Below the pieces are notes generated by a model, which made no database searches, was not told the origin of the DNA, and saw only the letters and a list, made by a program, of their open reading frames with translations. From the NCBI RefSeq assembly GCF_002943565.1, contig NZ_PJCH01000003.1, positions 413,925 to 477,924 of the forward strand: a stretch of 64,000 nucleotides of DNA, given 5' to 3'. This DNA is from Hyphococcus luteus (GTDB lineage: Bacteria; Pseudomonadota; Alphaproteobacteria; Caulobacterales; Parvularculaceae). Position numbers and translations under genes: made by a program. Of this stretch, positions 17,743 through 27,126 are shown in pieces; within the stretch, counting starts at the first letter, position 1, and each line of letters begins with the position of its first letter.

Positions 17743-18768
17743 CTAGTCCAACGGGTTGGAGATCACCACTTTGCGACCCATTTTACGGTAAATATCGATG
17801 AGCGCCTCGGCGATGTGCTGTTCGCCGTTGGGGAATTCGTAAATGCCAACGCACTCATTCGATTCGACACGGGCGTTTTTATCGGTGATATCCGCATCAA
17901 ACGAGAACACCGACTCGTGCTCCGCAACGCGCAACGATCCGAACAGCTCGCCGCCATCCTGGAAAGCTTTGAGACCTGACTTGCGACGCATCGCTCTGAA
18001 ATTGGTCTCAAACGCCCTAGATCGGGTTTCTCTGATGCGCGCTCCCGCGCCCCGACAAAGGTGTTCGAACGCGTTTAAGAACTGAGCCTCCAGGAAATCT
18101 CTGTCGGACGCAACGGTATCGGAAATAGGCACGCTATCCGGGTTTTGATATTGCCGGGTCAGATATCGGATTGCGACGAATAGTTTCGACTTTTTTTGGG
18201 TGACTCTAACCTCCACCTTTATTCCTTCGTCGTAGCTCGTATCGAAAGCGACAGTCGCGCGCGAATCTCCCGCCATCCAGTTTCCCGTGTAGGAATCGAG
18301 AAAATAGAGCAGGACATCGGAGTGCTTTCCGATTTCTGCTTTCAATTGTTCTGCGGCTTTTCGGTTGAATTGTTTTTTTCCGACGAAAAGCACGAAGCAA
18401 AGTTCGCCGTGTATTTGAAGCGCACGTTTTCGGATGATGGTTTCAGGCTTTACGCCTGCGTCCGAGAGAATCTCGACAAAAACAGTTCGACCGTTTTCCG
18501 CTCTAACCGCCAAGAAGTCTGCAAAAGTATAGACCCCCGCGACCCCGACGCCTTCCGGATAGACGAGATATCCTCTAGACGTGAACCATTTAATGGCGTC
18601 TTCGCGCGCCTTGCAGTGCGCAACGCCTTCCGATTTAGTTTCGAGTTGATGATAGGACAGGCCTTGCGGTGAGATCACATCCCGGGTCGAGACAAGGTCC
18701 AGGCCTGTCGCCTTGCGCGCCTGTTCCAGTGATATTCTGAGATTGCGCTTAAACATAAAAATCGACAT
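17743..18768 (-). CDS. PD-(D/E)XK-nuclease-like hypothetical protein
   Basis: 341 residues, family not recognised. Residues about 50-135 look like a restriction-endonuclease fold: CKAREDAIKWFTSRGY, then YTFADFLAVR with Asp84, then TVFVEIL with Glu99, then a helix KPETIIRKRAL and strand LCFVLFVG. The classic lysine after the Glu is missing, so it may be inactive or use a migrated residue. The C-terminal half is unassigned. It lies 101 bp upstream of the DAC-like gene on the same strand, and the helicase operon is upstream of it, so it could belong to either system or stand alone. Confidence 0.6.
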   Translation of the reverse strand: MSIFMFKRNLRISLEQARKATGLDLVSTRDVISPQGLSYHQLETKSEGVAHCKAREDAIKWFTSRGYLVYPEGVGVAGVYTFADFLAVRAENGRTVFVEILSDAGVKPETIIRKRALQIHGELCFVLFVGKKQFNRKAAEQLKAEIGKHSDVLLYFLDSYTGNWMAGDSRATVAFDTSYDEGIKVEVRVTQKKSKLFVAIRYLTRQYQNPDSVPISDTVASDRDFLEAQFLNAFEHLCRGAGARIRETRSRAFETNFRAMRRKSGLKAFQDGGELFGSLRVAEHESVFSFDADITDKNARVESNECVGIYEFPNGEQHIAEALIDIYRKMGRKVVISNPLD

Positions 18769-18967
18769 GCAAAGCCTGCGCCTTTGGGGCGCTCGCGCTC
18801 CCGCGGCGTCTTCCCAGACTTCAACGTGGAGGAAGCAATGTCCCGATTAGCGCGCAGAGCAGTCAACCGGCAAATAATTGCCGGCTGCTCCGTCCAACAT
18901 ACCACGGGCACTGGCCTACGTCGATGAATTCGTGGTCACCCTAGCTTACTTATTCTCGTTAACGAGA

Positions 18968-21226
18968 TTAAATCAGCCTTCTTGCGACTTCAGCAATTTC
19001 GCCGAAGTAGGGCTCATTGCGCTTTCTCCATTCGTTTCTGAGAATCTCTTCGCTGACCAGATCATCATACTTGGCTGACCGGATATTCTCCACGCAGTCA
19101 GATAGGGCTTGCGCTGTCAGGCCGTCCGCTCGCGTGATTTGTCGCAAAATCGCTCTGGCCTCATCAGCGGTCGTCTCGGGAAGAGTAACGCCAAGGTCAT
19201 GGGTTTCGCACTCCAGGCCCGCCGCTTGCAAGGCAACGGCAAATGCATTCGTAAGCGCGGTTCCACGCCATAAGAATAGATGCGCGTCTCTACCGACCAC
19301 CAGAATTCTAACGGAGTCGAGTTCAAATTCCCGATAGGCCGCCCTGGCTTCGCCAAGCAACCGCATGCCCTCTTTATCAAGATAAGGAGGCTCATCTACC
19401 CCACGCAACACGGTCCGAATTTCTGCAACGAACTCGTCGCTTATTGATTCTGAAAATGCAGATTCAAACTTTGGAAGGCGCGCCGATTTATGAGGCGTAA
19501 CGTCCAGCACTTTTCCTGGATCGTCCACAGAAACGACGCGCCATCTGCGGCCGGCGAAAAGAATAAGGCTGCCGACGCTGATAATATTGCTTAAAGGAAG
19601 AGCCCCGAGCACTTCTCCCTTGTGGATAAGACGCCATTCCTGATCTGTCGGAAAAATTGCATAAAAGCTGCGGCTATCGACAATCTTCTCCCCCAATTCG
19701 CCAAGCATGACAGCGCCATCGGGCGCTTGCTCGATGAGCCTAACGTCCGGATGGGCCATATGGCGCAGCAAGCGCGCATAATCCTGAGTGGAAAAAGATG
19801 ACAAGGGACCGGCGCCACAAATCGCTCTATATAGCTTGTCGGCGCGTTCGCCGCCCCGCTCGGTTATAACCGAAAGCGTTTGGTGAAGAACGACTGTCGC
19901 TGTCGAGCTATCGATTGCAGGCGGCTCAAGCTCGTCGCGGATAAGCAAACGAACCGCAGCGACCGCCCGCACGATTTCAAGCCGCAACTGATCGATTGGA
20001 TCATCGCCTTTGCGGATAAACCTCTCACTTGCGTAAATCCGAAGGATCGAGGGCGATCCCTCGCGGCGACCGCTCCGACCCAAACGTTGTTTCAGGGAAC
20101 TGATCGATCTCGGCGCACCATATTGCGCTACGCTTTTTACCGATCCCAAATCGATGCCAAGCTCCAGCGTTGATGTCGCTACTGCGGTCGTTGGCAAGTC
20201 GCCTTTGCGAAGACGCGCCTCCAGATCTTCGCGAAGCCCTTTTGAGATGCTGCCATGGTGCGCGAAAAATTCATTCGGCACTGCGGCATCGTCCGACAGT
20301 TGACGCAGGCGATCGGCCAGCACCTCCACGTCAACGCGGCGTCCGCCGAAGACGAGATTGTTCTCCCCGCGAAGGCGCTCGAACATGTGCGCCGCAATCC
20401 GGGCGATCGCCGAGTGCTTGTCGTCATCCAAACCCAACCGTTCGGCCGAAGAAGCCGGCGGCGGTTCTTCATAGCCCCTAATTTGCAGATGTAGCTCGCG
20501 CTTTTCAGCCGACGATTCGAGTATAAAAACATCTTCCGGACGCCGCCAATTCATCCATCGAGCGGCAGCGGATAGATCACCGATGGTTGCTGACAAACCA
20601 ATGCGGCGCGGTCTCGTTTGGTTTAGCTCATTTATGCGCGTAAGCAGGCTCGACAAATGAAGCCCCCGAGGCCCATGCAGAAACGCATGCAGTTCGTCGA
20701 TGACGACAAATCGCAAGCTGCCAAAGAGTTTCCGAGCAGCGGCGGGTTTGCGTACGAAGAGGGCTTCAATCGATTCCGGGGTTATGATCGCGACGCCGCG
20801 GGGCTCCTTGATCGCCCTTTTCTTGGCCCCTTGAGGGGCGTCGCCATGCCAACGAACGACGGTGATCTCCAGCCGCTCGCAAAGCAGGTTCAACCGTTGA
20901 AACTGATCATTGATCAATGCCTTCAAAGGACTGACACACAGGACGGATAGTCCGGCCGCATCTGCATTCTTGATCGCCGTCAGGATCGGCAGAAAGGCCG
21001 CTTCAGTTTTCCCCGCCGCCGTAGAAGCCGAAATCAGGACATCCCGTTCCCCATCAAGGATGGCGGGAATTGCGCGATCCTGGATGTCGCGAAGCGCCTG
21101 CCACTTCTTTTCCCAGATCCATCGCTGGACTTCCGGATGCAGCCGGTCGAACGCCTTAGAGGGTGATGGAAGTGAGTTCATCATCGCCATCCGATGCGGT
21201 GTCATCCACCCCTTCTTCCTCTTCAT
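18968..21226 (-). CDS. Lhr-like DEAD/DEAH-box helicase (BrxHI type)
   Basis: 752 residues from the first ATG; conservation starts near residue 24 (AFDRLHPEVQRW), so the ATGs at 21205 or 21181 are also possible. Helicase motifs: SASTAAGKTE (Walker A), VIDELHAF (motif II), LSATIGD (motif III), ELGIDLG and QRLGRSGRREG (motifs V-VI), followed by an Lhr-type C-terminal region. It overlaps the ATPase gene upstream by about 70 bp. SF2 helicases of this type pair with BrxD ATPases in type 2 BREX and in TerB-containing stress or defence operons. It would unwind or translocate on nucleic acid. A 14-bp palindrome (18954-18967) abuts the stop codon. Confidence 0.88.
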   Translation of the reverse strand: MKRKKGWMTPHRMAMMNSLPSPSKAFDRLHPEVQRWIWEKKWQALRDIQDRAIPAILDGERDVLISASTAAGKTEAAFLPILTAIKNADAAGLSVLCVSPLKALINDQFQRLNLLCERLEITVVRWHGDAPQGAKKRAIKEPRGVAIITPESIEALFVRKPAAARKLFGSLRFVVIDELHAFLHGPRGLHLSSLLTRINELNQTRPRRIGLSATIGDLSAAARWMNWRRPEDVFILESSAEKRELHLQIRGYEEPPPASSAERLGLDDDKHSAIARIAAHMFERLRGENNLVFGGRRVDVEVLADRLRQLSDDAAVPNEFFAHHGSISKGLREDLEARLRKGDLPTTAVATSTLELGIDLGSVKSVAQYGAPRSISSLKQRLGRSGRREGSPSILRIYASERFIRKGDDPIDQLRLEIVRAVAAVRLLIRDELEPPAIDSSTATVVLHQTLSVITERGGERADKLYRAICGAGPLSSFSTQDYARLLRHMAHPDVRLIEQAPDGAVMLGELGEKIVDSRSFYAIFPTDQEWRLIHKGEVLGALPLSNIISVGSLILFAGRRWRVVSVDDPGKVLDVTPHKSARLPKFESAFSESISDEFVAEIRTVLRGVDEPPYLDKEGMRLLGEARAAYREFELDSVRILVVGRDAHLFLWRGTALTNAFAVALQAAGLECETHDLGVTLPETTADEARAILRQITRADGLTAQALSDCVENIRSAKYDDLVSEEILRNEWRKRNEPYFGEIAEVARRLI

Positions 21227-22469
21227 CGGGAGCGATTTCCGTAGCGCCGAGCAGCGCTCGCCATTCTGTCTGCGGATTTTGCTCTAAAACCGCAAGCATA
21301 TGAACGAAGGCCTTTATCGTATTCCGTGGCGTTCTGAAGTAGGCCTCTCCCACATGTTCGCTGCAATGCGCCATAAAAGCCTCAAGCGCCTCATCTGGCA
21401 CAAGATAAGCCTCTTCATTGCCGCCCGAATACACGTGCCTGAGGTTTTGTAGCAGCACATAAAGTTCTTCGGGCGTCAGGCTTTGTAGCCGCATGATCGG
21501 TCCCGTCATGTCGACAAGCCCGTCTACGGCGAACGTATTTTCCGATAGCCTCGATTGCAGGGCTTCGTAGCTGTAAAGCCCGCGGCGGGGATCCATTAAA
21601 AACTCTGGCGTCCCGCCGAAGAGAAATCCGATCCCGCCGACGTTTCCCTGAAGGACATCATTCAACATCCTGAGGATTTGTTCGTAGTTCTGCTTCCTCG
21701 CTTGCGCGCTTTGGAGCTTGTAGAGATTGACCATCTCGTCGAATACGATGAGCAGCCCGCCATAGCCGGCAAGCCTCACAAACTCCGAAAGCAGCTTTAG
21801 CCCGTCATAGATCGAGGCGTCATCAATGATGGTCCTGACACCGACAGCCTGGCGCGCTTCTGTTTTCGTCGAAAACTCGCCCCGCAGCCACCTCAGGGCC
21901 CCGGCCTTCAGCACATCGTCGCCGGTCTCGCTGCCCCGCCAATAGGCCTTAACAACCGTTGCAAAATCATAACCGCCGACGAGATCCTGCAACGCCGCAA
22001 GCCTTTCATCGATTACCGTTTCGATTGGCTTTTGTTGCGCTTCGCCCTGCCGCACGCACTCGGTCACAAAGCGTTCGAGGATATTCTGTAATGCTCCCCC
22101 GTCGGGATTCGTGCGGGTCGAGAGGTTTTTGACGGCCTCCGCATAGAGCGTTCTCGCCTGCCCGCCGGTTGCATGAAGGCGCCGGTCCGGCGCAAGGTCC
22201 GCATGGGCCGTGACCAGCTTCTTTTCGAGCGCAATCAAGCGCACCAAGTTTGAAAAGAATGTCTTTCCGGCGCCGTATTCGCCAATAATGAATCGCACAG
22301 CGGAGCCATCGTCGGCAATTTGGTCTATATCGCGCACCAGCGCGTTCAGCTCTGCAGCCCGTCCGACTTGAATGTGTTGAAGCCCGATGCGCGGCACAAC
22401 ACCGGCCGCAAGCGCCTGAACAATTGTGTCTCTTTCTCGTGTGCGGATCTTCGAGGACTTCGCCATCAT
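21156..22469 (-). CDS. BrxD-like ATP-binding protein (DUF2791)
   Basis: 437 residues. Walker A GEYGAGKTFF (63-72) and Walker B LLIVFDEMVNLYK mark a P-loop ATPase of the DUF2791/BREX ATP-binding family (AAA+/STAND-like). GGAG lies 5-6 nt before the ATG, which overlaps the TGA of the TerB-domain gene as ATGA; the 3' end overlaps the helicase. It therefore forms a tight three-gene operon. By analogy with BrxD it could load or switch on the helicase on invading DNA. None of the core BREX genes (pglX, pglZ, brxC) is present, so this is not a BREX locus. Confidence 0.87.
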   Translation of the reverse strand: MMAKSSKIRTRERDTIVQALAAGVVPRIGLQHIQVGRAAELNALVRDIDQIADDGSAVRFIIGEYGAGKTFFSNLVRLIALEKKLVTAHADLAPDRRLHATGGQARTLYAEAVKNLSTRTNPDGGALQNILERFVTECVRQGEAQQKPIETVIDERLAALQDLVGGYDFATVVKAYWRGSETGDDVLKAGALRWLRGEFSTKTEARQAVGVRTIIDDASIYDGLKLLSEFVRLAGYGGLLIVFDEMVNLYKLQSAQARKQNYEQILRMLNDVLQGNVGGIGFLFGGTPEFLMDPRRGLYSYEALQSRLSENTFAVDGLVDMTGPIMRLQSLTPEELYVLLQNLRHVYSGGNEEAYLVPDEALEAFMAHCSEHVGEAYFRTPRNTIKAFVHMLAVLEQNPQTEWRALLGATEIAPDEEEEGVDDTASDGDDELTSITL

Positions 22470-24712
22470 CTTTTCTCCAACGTTTGAATTTCTTCAACGA
22501 GGTCGCTCACAATACAAATGTTATCTGCTGCATCGAGAACCGGCTCGCCAACAACGTCAAAGCCCCATTCATTAATCGTCTCGATGGCGCCATCTGGGAG
22601 CAATTGCAGCCGCCTCGCTTCGCTTTCAAAGGTGAGGCGAGACTGTTCGCCCTTCTCAAGCAGAAAACTCAACAATTCGCCATGCTGGCTATCTAACCCT
22701 TCGAATCGCAACGATATGTTGTCTGCAGCTCTCGAGCGCGGCTGAATAATTTCCTCGTCTTCGCTGGCGAATATCTCACTGAGAAGGCCCGCGACTTGCG
22801 CAGTTTCTTTGGTGATGCGCTCAATCTTCTGGCGATCGATCGCCGTCGGTTTCTCAATCGCCATTCCGGGTGGAGGAGGCACGCGCGCACCAGATTCAGG
22901 CGTCGCCGGTCTGACCGCAATCGGCTCATCTGAGCCGGCGGCGCCCCGATGCAAGGACGCATAAGCGTCTTCCGCCGGGAAACCAAGAGAACGGAAGAGT
23001 TGCTCGATATATTTCACTTCGGCAGCCTCAACCCTGCCGTCTGCGAGCACCGCGTCAACAGCTGACCTAGCGATCGTCTTTCTGGTGGTTTCGTCAGCCT
23101 TGGACAATTTCCGTAGAATCGGCTGGTGACGCGGCGCATTACGGCATAGGGCTTTTGCGTAGGCGAAAAGACGCTGCCGCTCGTCAACGGAAAGGCCGGG
23201 CACAGAAAGGATTTCAGATTTTATGTGTTCGATCTCTTCCTGGGCAATCTCGCCATCGGCTCCAGCAGCAAGCGCGCAAATTTCCGTTACCGTTTTCGCA
23301 GCGCGATAGGGGTCGCTGTCAGCGTCAATAACGCCGCCCTTAGCTTCAAATAAAACAATTATGTCGTCAGGAGCCGGCGGCATGCTTCCCAATCTCCGAT
23401 CAGGTTCGAAGCCCAATCCGAGCTTATCAAGCACGGCGCCCAGCTTGTTCAGCGTTGCTGCGGGAATCTTGCCGGTGGTCGGAACCTCCAATTCAATCGA
23501 CTCCAGCAAAGATTTTACCGGCATCCAACCCGATTTTTTCTCAGACAGCCGTGCTGCAATTGCAGAGGCGATTTCCTTTAGCGGGTTGGCGGACGGCGCA
23601 TCCATGAGGTCCGCCGGAAGCAACGCCGCGGCGTCAATCGTTCCTTTCGCTTCCGGCGAGCGCCCAATCAAACGGCTGTAAACATCAAGTTCGCTGGTGC
23701 ACTCGGCAAGAAGCCCATTCAACTTGTTCACCGGCGCCGTAAGCGCCCCAATGTCCGGCAGGTCATCGCCTTTCCCCGAAATGGACGCGTTAAAACGGCC
23801 GCTCGCAGCCCTGTAATCCAAGGACAGCTTCTTTTTCGGAGGCTTGACCTTTATGCCGTTCGGAAACCGTTTGCCGAACCGAACATTCCAGAGAGCGCGT
23901 AGCTCATCGAAACATCGGATGGCAGGCGTCCGAAGCTGTACGGCTGGCGAAGAGACCATCCAGAGCAAGGCGTCATCGGCGTCCAGATTCTCGCCATCCA
24001 ATATTTTTCGGCCAAGATATGCACGTACGTCATACGGCATTTCGAAAAGTGAAGAGCGTGGCGGTTCGACCGGCGGACGTTGGTCAAGCTTTGTGGCCAA
24101 AAATCCTGCCGCCTCGAGCAAGCGCTCGGCATAGCTGCGAAAGGAGTTATTACCGCCGTAAATTGACAGAAGGCGCTTTACTTCAGCGAGGATCTCGTTG
24201 AACTCCGCGTCTGCCTGCTCAAAGAACAGCCGGTATTCGAGGCCGTAGAAGTACAAAAATACATAGCCGATGCCAATTTCAGGATCGTTGCGCCCGCTCG
24301 CTAACCATTCGAGATACGTTCGCCGAGCCCGCGGCTCAATCTCTGAGTAAGAAGGCCAATACGGCATGGAATCGCCGCCGGGATCGCGTGCGGTGCCAGA
24401 AGCAGACAAGGACGGATTGACCAGCGCGTTCTGAGGGCGATCCGAATCTCCGGGGCGATTGCGTTCGCCCACATAGATCATTCCTCCGTCAATTCTGACG
24501 CCCTGGATGATAACGGTGTCGCCTTTTGGAACCCACTCCATGGGACGACCCTTAGGAGCTTGTTTCCGGGGCGGCGTTGCTCCCTTGGATTGGGTTGGAG
24601 TTACCGTACGGGGAGCAGCAGCGCTCGACAGGTTCTGTGACGCCGCTGGCTTCTTTCGGCCGTTGAAGAAAAAGAACAAGGCCACTCCGGCGATGATCAA
24701 AAGCCACCACAT
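22466..24712 (-). CDS. Membrane-anchored TerB_N/TerB/TerB_C protein
   Basis: 748 residues from the ATG at 24712; a TTG six codons upstream is less likely. One N-terminal membrane helix (MWWLLIIAGVALFFFFN) is followed by a Pro/Lys-rich linker, a TerB_N-like region (about 95-300), an unassigned middle, a TerB-like helical domain (about 480-610, with AAGADGEIAQEEIEHIK and LADGRVEAAEVKYIEQLF) and a TerB_C-like end. It is the first gene of the operon with the BrxD-like ATPase and Lhr-like helicase. Such operons were predicted in comparative genomics of Ter systems to link membrane sensing to nucleic-acid processing; the mechanism is unknown. It probably senses damage or phage at the inner membrane. 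Confidence 0.82.
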   Translation of the reverse strand: MWWLLIIAGVALFFFFNGRKKPAASQNLSSAAAPRTVTPTQSKGATPPRKQAPKGRPMEWVPKGDTVIIQGVRIDGGMIYVGERNRPGDSDRPQNALVNPSLSASGTARDPGGDSMPYWPSYSEIEPRARRTYLEWLASGRNDPEIGIGYVFLYFYGLEYRLFFEQADAEFNEILAEVKRLLSIYGGNNSFRSYAERLLEAAGFLATKLDQRPPVEPPRSSLFEMPYDVRAYLGRKILDGENLDADDALLWMVSSPAVQLRTPAIRCFDELRALWNVRFGKRFPNGIKVKPPKKKLSLDYRAASGRFNASISGKGDDLPDIGALTAPVNKLNGLLAECTSELDVYSRLIGRSPEAKGTIDAAALLPADLMDAPSANPLKEIASAIAARLSEKKSGWMPVKSLLESIELEVPTTGKIPAATLNKLGAVLDKLGLGFEPDRRLGSMPPAPDDIIVLFEAKGGVIDADSDPYRAAKTVTEICALAAGADGEIAQEEIEHIKSEILSVPGLSVDERQRLFAYAKALCRNAPRHQPILRKLSKADETTRKTIARSAVDAVLADGRVEAAEVKYIEQLFRSLGFPAEDAYASLHRGAAGSDEPIAVRPATPESGARVPPPPGMAIEKPTAIDRQKIERITKETAQVAGLLSEIFASEDEEIIQPRSRAADNISLRFEGLDSQHGELLSFLLEKGEQSRLTFESEARRLQLLPDGAIETINEWGFDVVGEPVLDAADNICIVSDLVEEIQTLEKR

Positions 24713-25121
24713 ATTATAGTCTCGCCCCAACCATTATTTTAGTATATTGAGCATATTATTGATTATTTTCACACTTATTTGGAGGGCGCAACTTTTCCAC
24801 ACCCCTGTTTAAGTGTTCCGCTGGCTAGCGCCCAAACCATGCGCCGCCGCGTCAATTGGAATGAATCCAATAACATGAAACGTCACTTTCACGAGGGACA
24901 GCCACAATGAGCAAAATCCGTAGGCCTCCGGAGGAAGACTTCGCACCTCGATTGCACGCACTTCTAGTATCGGCCTTCTGCAATTTCGAATGCCTATGAC
25001 CCAATGAACGCCTACTGCGCGGCGCATAAGAAGACATCAAAAAGCACAACCAGGACCTCAAACTTCGAATAGTGATCCACTAGGTGCCGCGCTCAATGCA
25101 GGAAATAGTAGAGGCAAAACC
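24713..25121. other. Divergent intergenic region
   Basis: 409 bp between the TerB operon (minus) and the DUF2779 gene (plus). AT-rich near 24720-24790, as expected for the operon promoter. A 30-codon plus frame from the ATG at 24907 (MSKIRRPPEEDFAPRLHALL...) has a purine-rich tract upstream but no known relative and is not called as a gene. Confidence 0.4.
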
Positions 25122-26528
25122 ATGCAGCTCACTAAGACCGACTTCATTCAGTATCTGAATTGCCCGAGATCTCTGTGGCTTCTCAAAAGGGATCCGGAAA
25201 GCTATCCACACGGCGAATTCTCGTTGTTTCTTAAAAAGCTTGTGCGCGAAGGCCATGAGGTCGAACAGTGGGTCCAGCGCTTCTTTGAGGTTGCGGGAAG
25301 ATCGTCAGTGAGTTTCCAGGATGTTTTCAAATCAAAAGATGGTCTATTTGCACGCGCTGACGCAATTGAACAGGCGGATGGCGACACGGTGCTTTACGAG
25401 ATTAAATCTTCAACAAGCGTCAAAGTGGACAGTCAGCACAACCATATAAAAGATGCATGCTTCCAAAAAATCTGCGCCGAGCAGGCGGGACAGCCGGTCG
25501 ATCGCGTTTGCCTTGTGCACCTGAACGGGAATTACGTTCGTAATGGCGACATTGACCCCAATGAACTCCTTGTATTCGCAGACATCACTGATCGCGTATT
25601 GGCTATTGAAGATGAAACGGCTGCGGAAATCAAAGCCGCTCTCAGTTTCCTGGCTGGCGATTTCGAGGGAGAGGGATGCACTTGCCTTGAAAAATCGCGC
25701 GGAAACCACTGCGATAGTTTTGCTCTGTTCAATCCTGGGGTTCCCAAGCCGTCCATCTATAGCCTTCCTCGCCTAAGCCAGAAGAAGCGCTCAGAACTCG
25801 TCTCTCAAGGACTGTTGAGCCTGAGCGATATCAGCGATGATTACCCTCTTTCTGCAAATCAGCGCTTGGTTGTGAAAGCCGCAAAAGAGAATTCGCCCCA
25901 AATTGATTCAGCTTCGATTAAAGCATTCCTGTCAGAGCTGACCTTTCCATTATACTTTTTTGACTACGAGACGTTTGGATCAGCAGTCCCACTGATTGAC
26001 GGCGCCAGCCCGCACAAGCAATTCCCGGTTCAGTATTCTCTTCATGTTCTGAAGGAGGATGGGACTCTCGATCACAAGGAATATCTTGAACGTCAGGCGC
26101 GGGCTCCGCTTCACCTCATTGAACAGATGCAATCTGATATTGGGCCCGAGGGAAGTCTCCTTTCGTGGCATGCGCCCTTTGAAAAATCCCGCAACAAGGA
26201 AATGGCGGAGACATACCCGGACAAGGCAGACTTTCTGAATGGTCTAAATGATCGAATGGTCGATCTGGAGGATGTATTCAAAACCGATTATGTAGACGCC
26301 AGATTTGACGGCTCAACGTCTATCAAAAAGGTGTTGCCTGTCATTTGTCCAAAGCTCAATTACGAAGATCTGGACGTTCAGGACGGATCATCCGCTATGG
26401 AGGCCTGGCAGCGCATGCTAAATGCCGATACCGACGAGGCCGAATGCATCGCTCAATCGCTCTTGCTTTATTGCGCGCGGGATACGTTGGCGATGGTGGA
26501 AATCTACCGCTTTCTCACTGAAATATGA
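25122..26528 (+). CDS. DUF2779 protein: Cas4/RecB-like nuclease plus RNase H-like domain
   Basis: 468 residues. The N-terminal part resembles Cas4/AddB nucleases: Cys14 in NCPRSLW, Asp80 in FARADAI, and the E-x-K pair in VLYEIKSST (Glu93, Lys95), then a Cys cluster (Cys186, Cys188, Cys197) that with Cys14 could hold a 4Fe-4S centre. The C-terminal DUF2779 part has FFDYETFG (Asp281, Glu283) and CARDTLAMVEIY near the end, like a DEDD exonuclease. Two nuclease-type active sites in one chain suggest processing of nucleic acid ends. It is divergent to the TerB operon, at the right end of the defence island, and may act with it. Confidence 0.82.
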   Translation: MQLTKTDFIQYLNCPRSLWLLKRDPESYPHGEFSLFLKKLVREGHEVEQWVQRFFEVAGRSSVSFQDVFKSKDGLFARADAIEQADGDTVLYEIKSSTSVKVDSQHNHIKDACFQKICAEQAGQPVDRVCLVHLNGNYVRNGDIDPNELLVFADITDRVLAIEDETAAEIKAALSFLAGDFEGEGCTCLEKSRGNHCDSFALFNPGVPKPSIYSLPRLSQKKRSELVSQGLLSLSDISDDYPLSANQRLVVKAAKENSPQIDSASIKAFLSELTFPLYFFDYETFGSAVPLIDGASPHKQFPVQYSLHVLKEDGTLDHKEYLERQARAPLHLIEQMQSDIGPEGSLLSWHAPFEKSRNKEMAETYPDKADFLNGLNDRMVDLEDVFKTDYVDARFDGSTSIKKVLPVICPKLNYEDLDVQDGSSAMEAWQRMLNADTDEAECIAQSLLLYCARDTLAMVEIYRFLTEI

Positions 26529-26753
26529 TGACGTACTGGACTAACTTACGCGCCTCCAGTTGCCTGCAAAACTTCTGTCCAGCTAGCGATTGTTATAATC
26601 GTGCCGCACAGCCTTCTAAGCGTTAAGGGCCCAAAACTTAGCGTTGACTTTTGTTGGCGCCTCACTTGGCACGGCCGGCGCTGCCGATCAGCAATTATCT
26701 CGGGAGACAAGCTGAATCGCGGTGTATGAGTCCTGGGGGTGGAGGGGTCGATT

Positions 26754-27080
26754 CTAGTTGTGCTGATAGCTTATGTGCAAAATGGGTGTCTGACGCTCAA
26801 CCTTCTCATCGGCATGAGGTTGACCGTGGCCATTGTCCCCGGTCCGGGAACACTGCTGCCGCACCATCCAATCCAATAACTCTCTGCGCTGATAGCGAAC
26901 GGTTTTCGTCCCGAGCTTCAGAAACCGCGGTCCCCCGCCCCGCGACCGCCACGTCTCAAGCGTTTGCACGGGTACGCCGGTGATCCTGCTCGCCGTGCGT
27001 GTGTTTACAGCTTCTTCGAGCCAACCCGGGTTGGCAGCGAGAATCTCGGAAAGAGACGGAAGAGAGTAAATCGACTTCAT
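26754..27080 (-). CDS. Helix-turn-helix DNA-binding protein (AlpA/excisionase-like)
   Basis: 108 residues; GGAGG lies 6 nt before the ATG. The HTH_17-like domain is at about residues 27-72: TRTASRITGVPVQTLETWRS, then GGGPRFLKLGTKTVRYQRRE and LLDWM, the standard MerR-type winged helix of excisionases and AlpA regulators. The last 35 residues are polar and end with several His. It lies downstream of the trb/DUF736 genes. Likely roles are control of the element or an excision factor. A second protein of this kind is at 45740-46015. Confidence 0.8.
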   Translation of the reverse strand: MKSIYSLPSLSEILAANPGWLEEAVNTRTASRITGVPVQTLETWRSRGGGPRFLKLGTKTVRYQRRELLDWMVRQQCSRTGDNGHGQPHADEKVERQTPILHISYQHN

Positions 27081-27126
27081 ATTCGACCTCCGCAGAATAT
27101 GCGCCTGCCCGAATTGTCAGTGAACA

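Noticed and set aside
18954..18967. 14-bp palindrome after the helicase stop as a terminator
   Set aside because: Stem of 7 bp without a loop and no T-run on the minus strand; too weak to call.
18968..24712. BREX system
   Set aside because: Only BrxD-like and BrxHI-like genes are present; methylase, phosphatase (PglZ) and BrxC are absent, and a TerB-domain gene is present.
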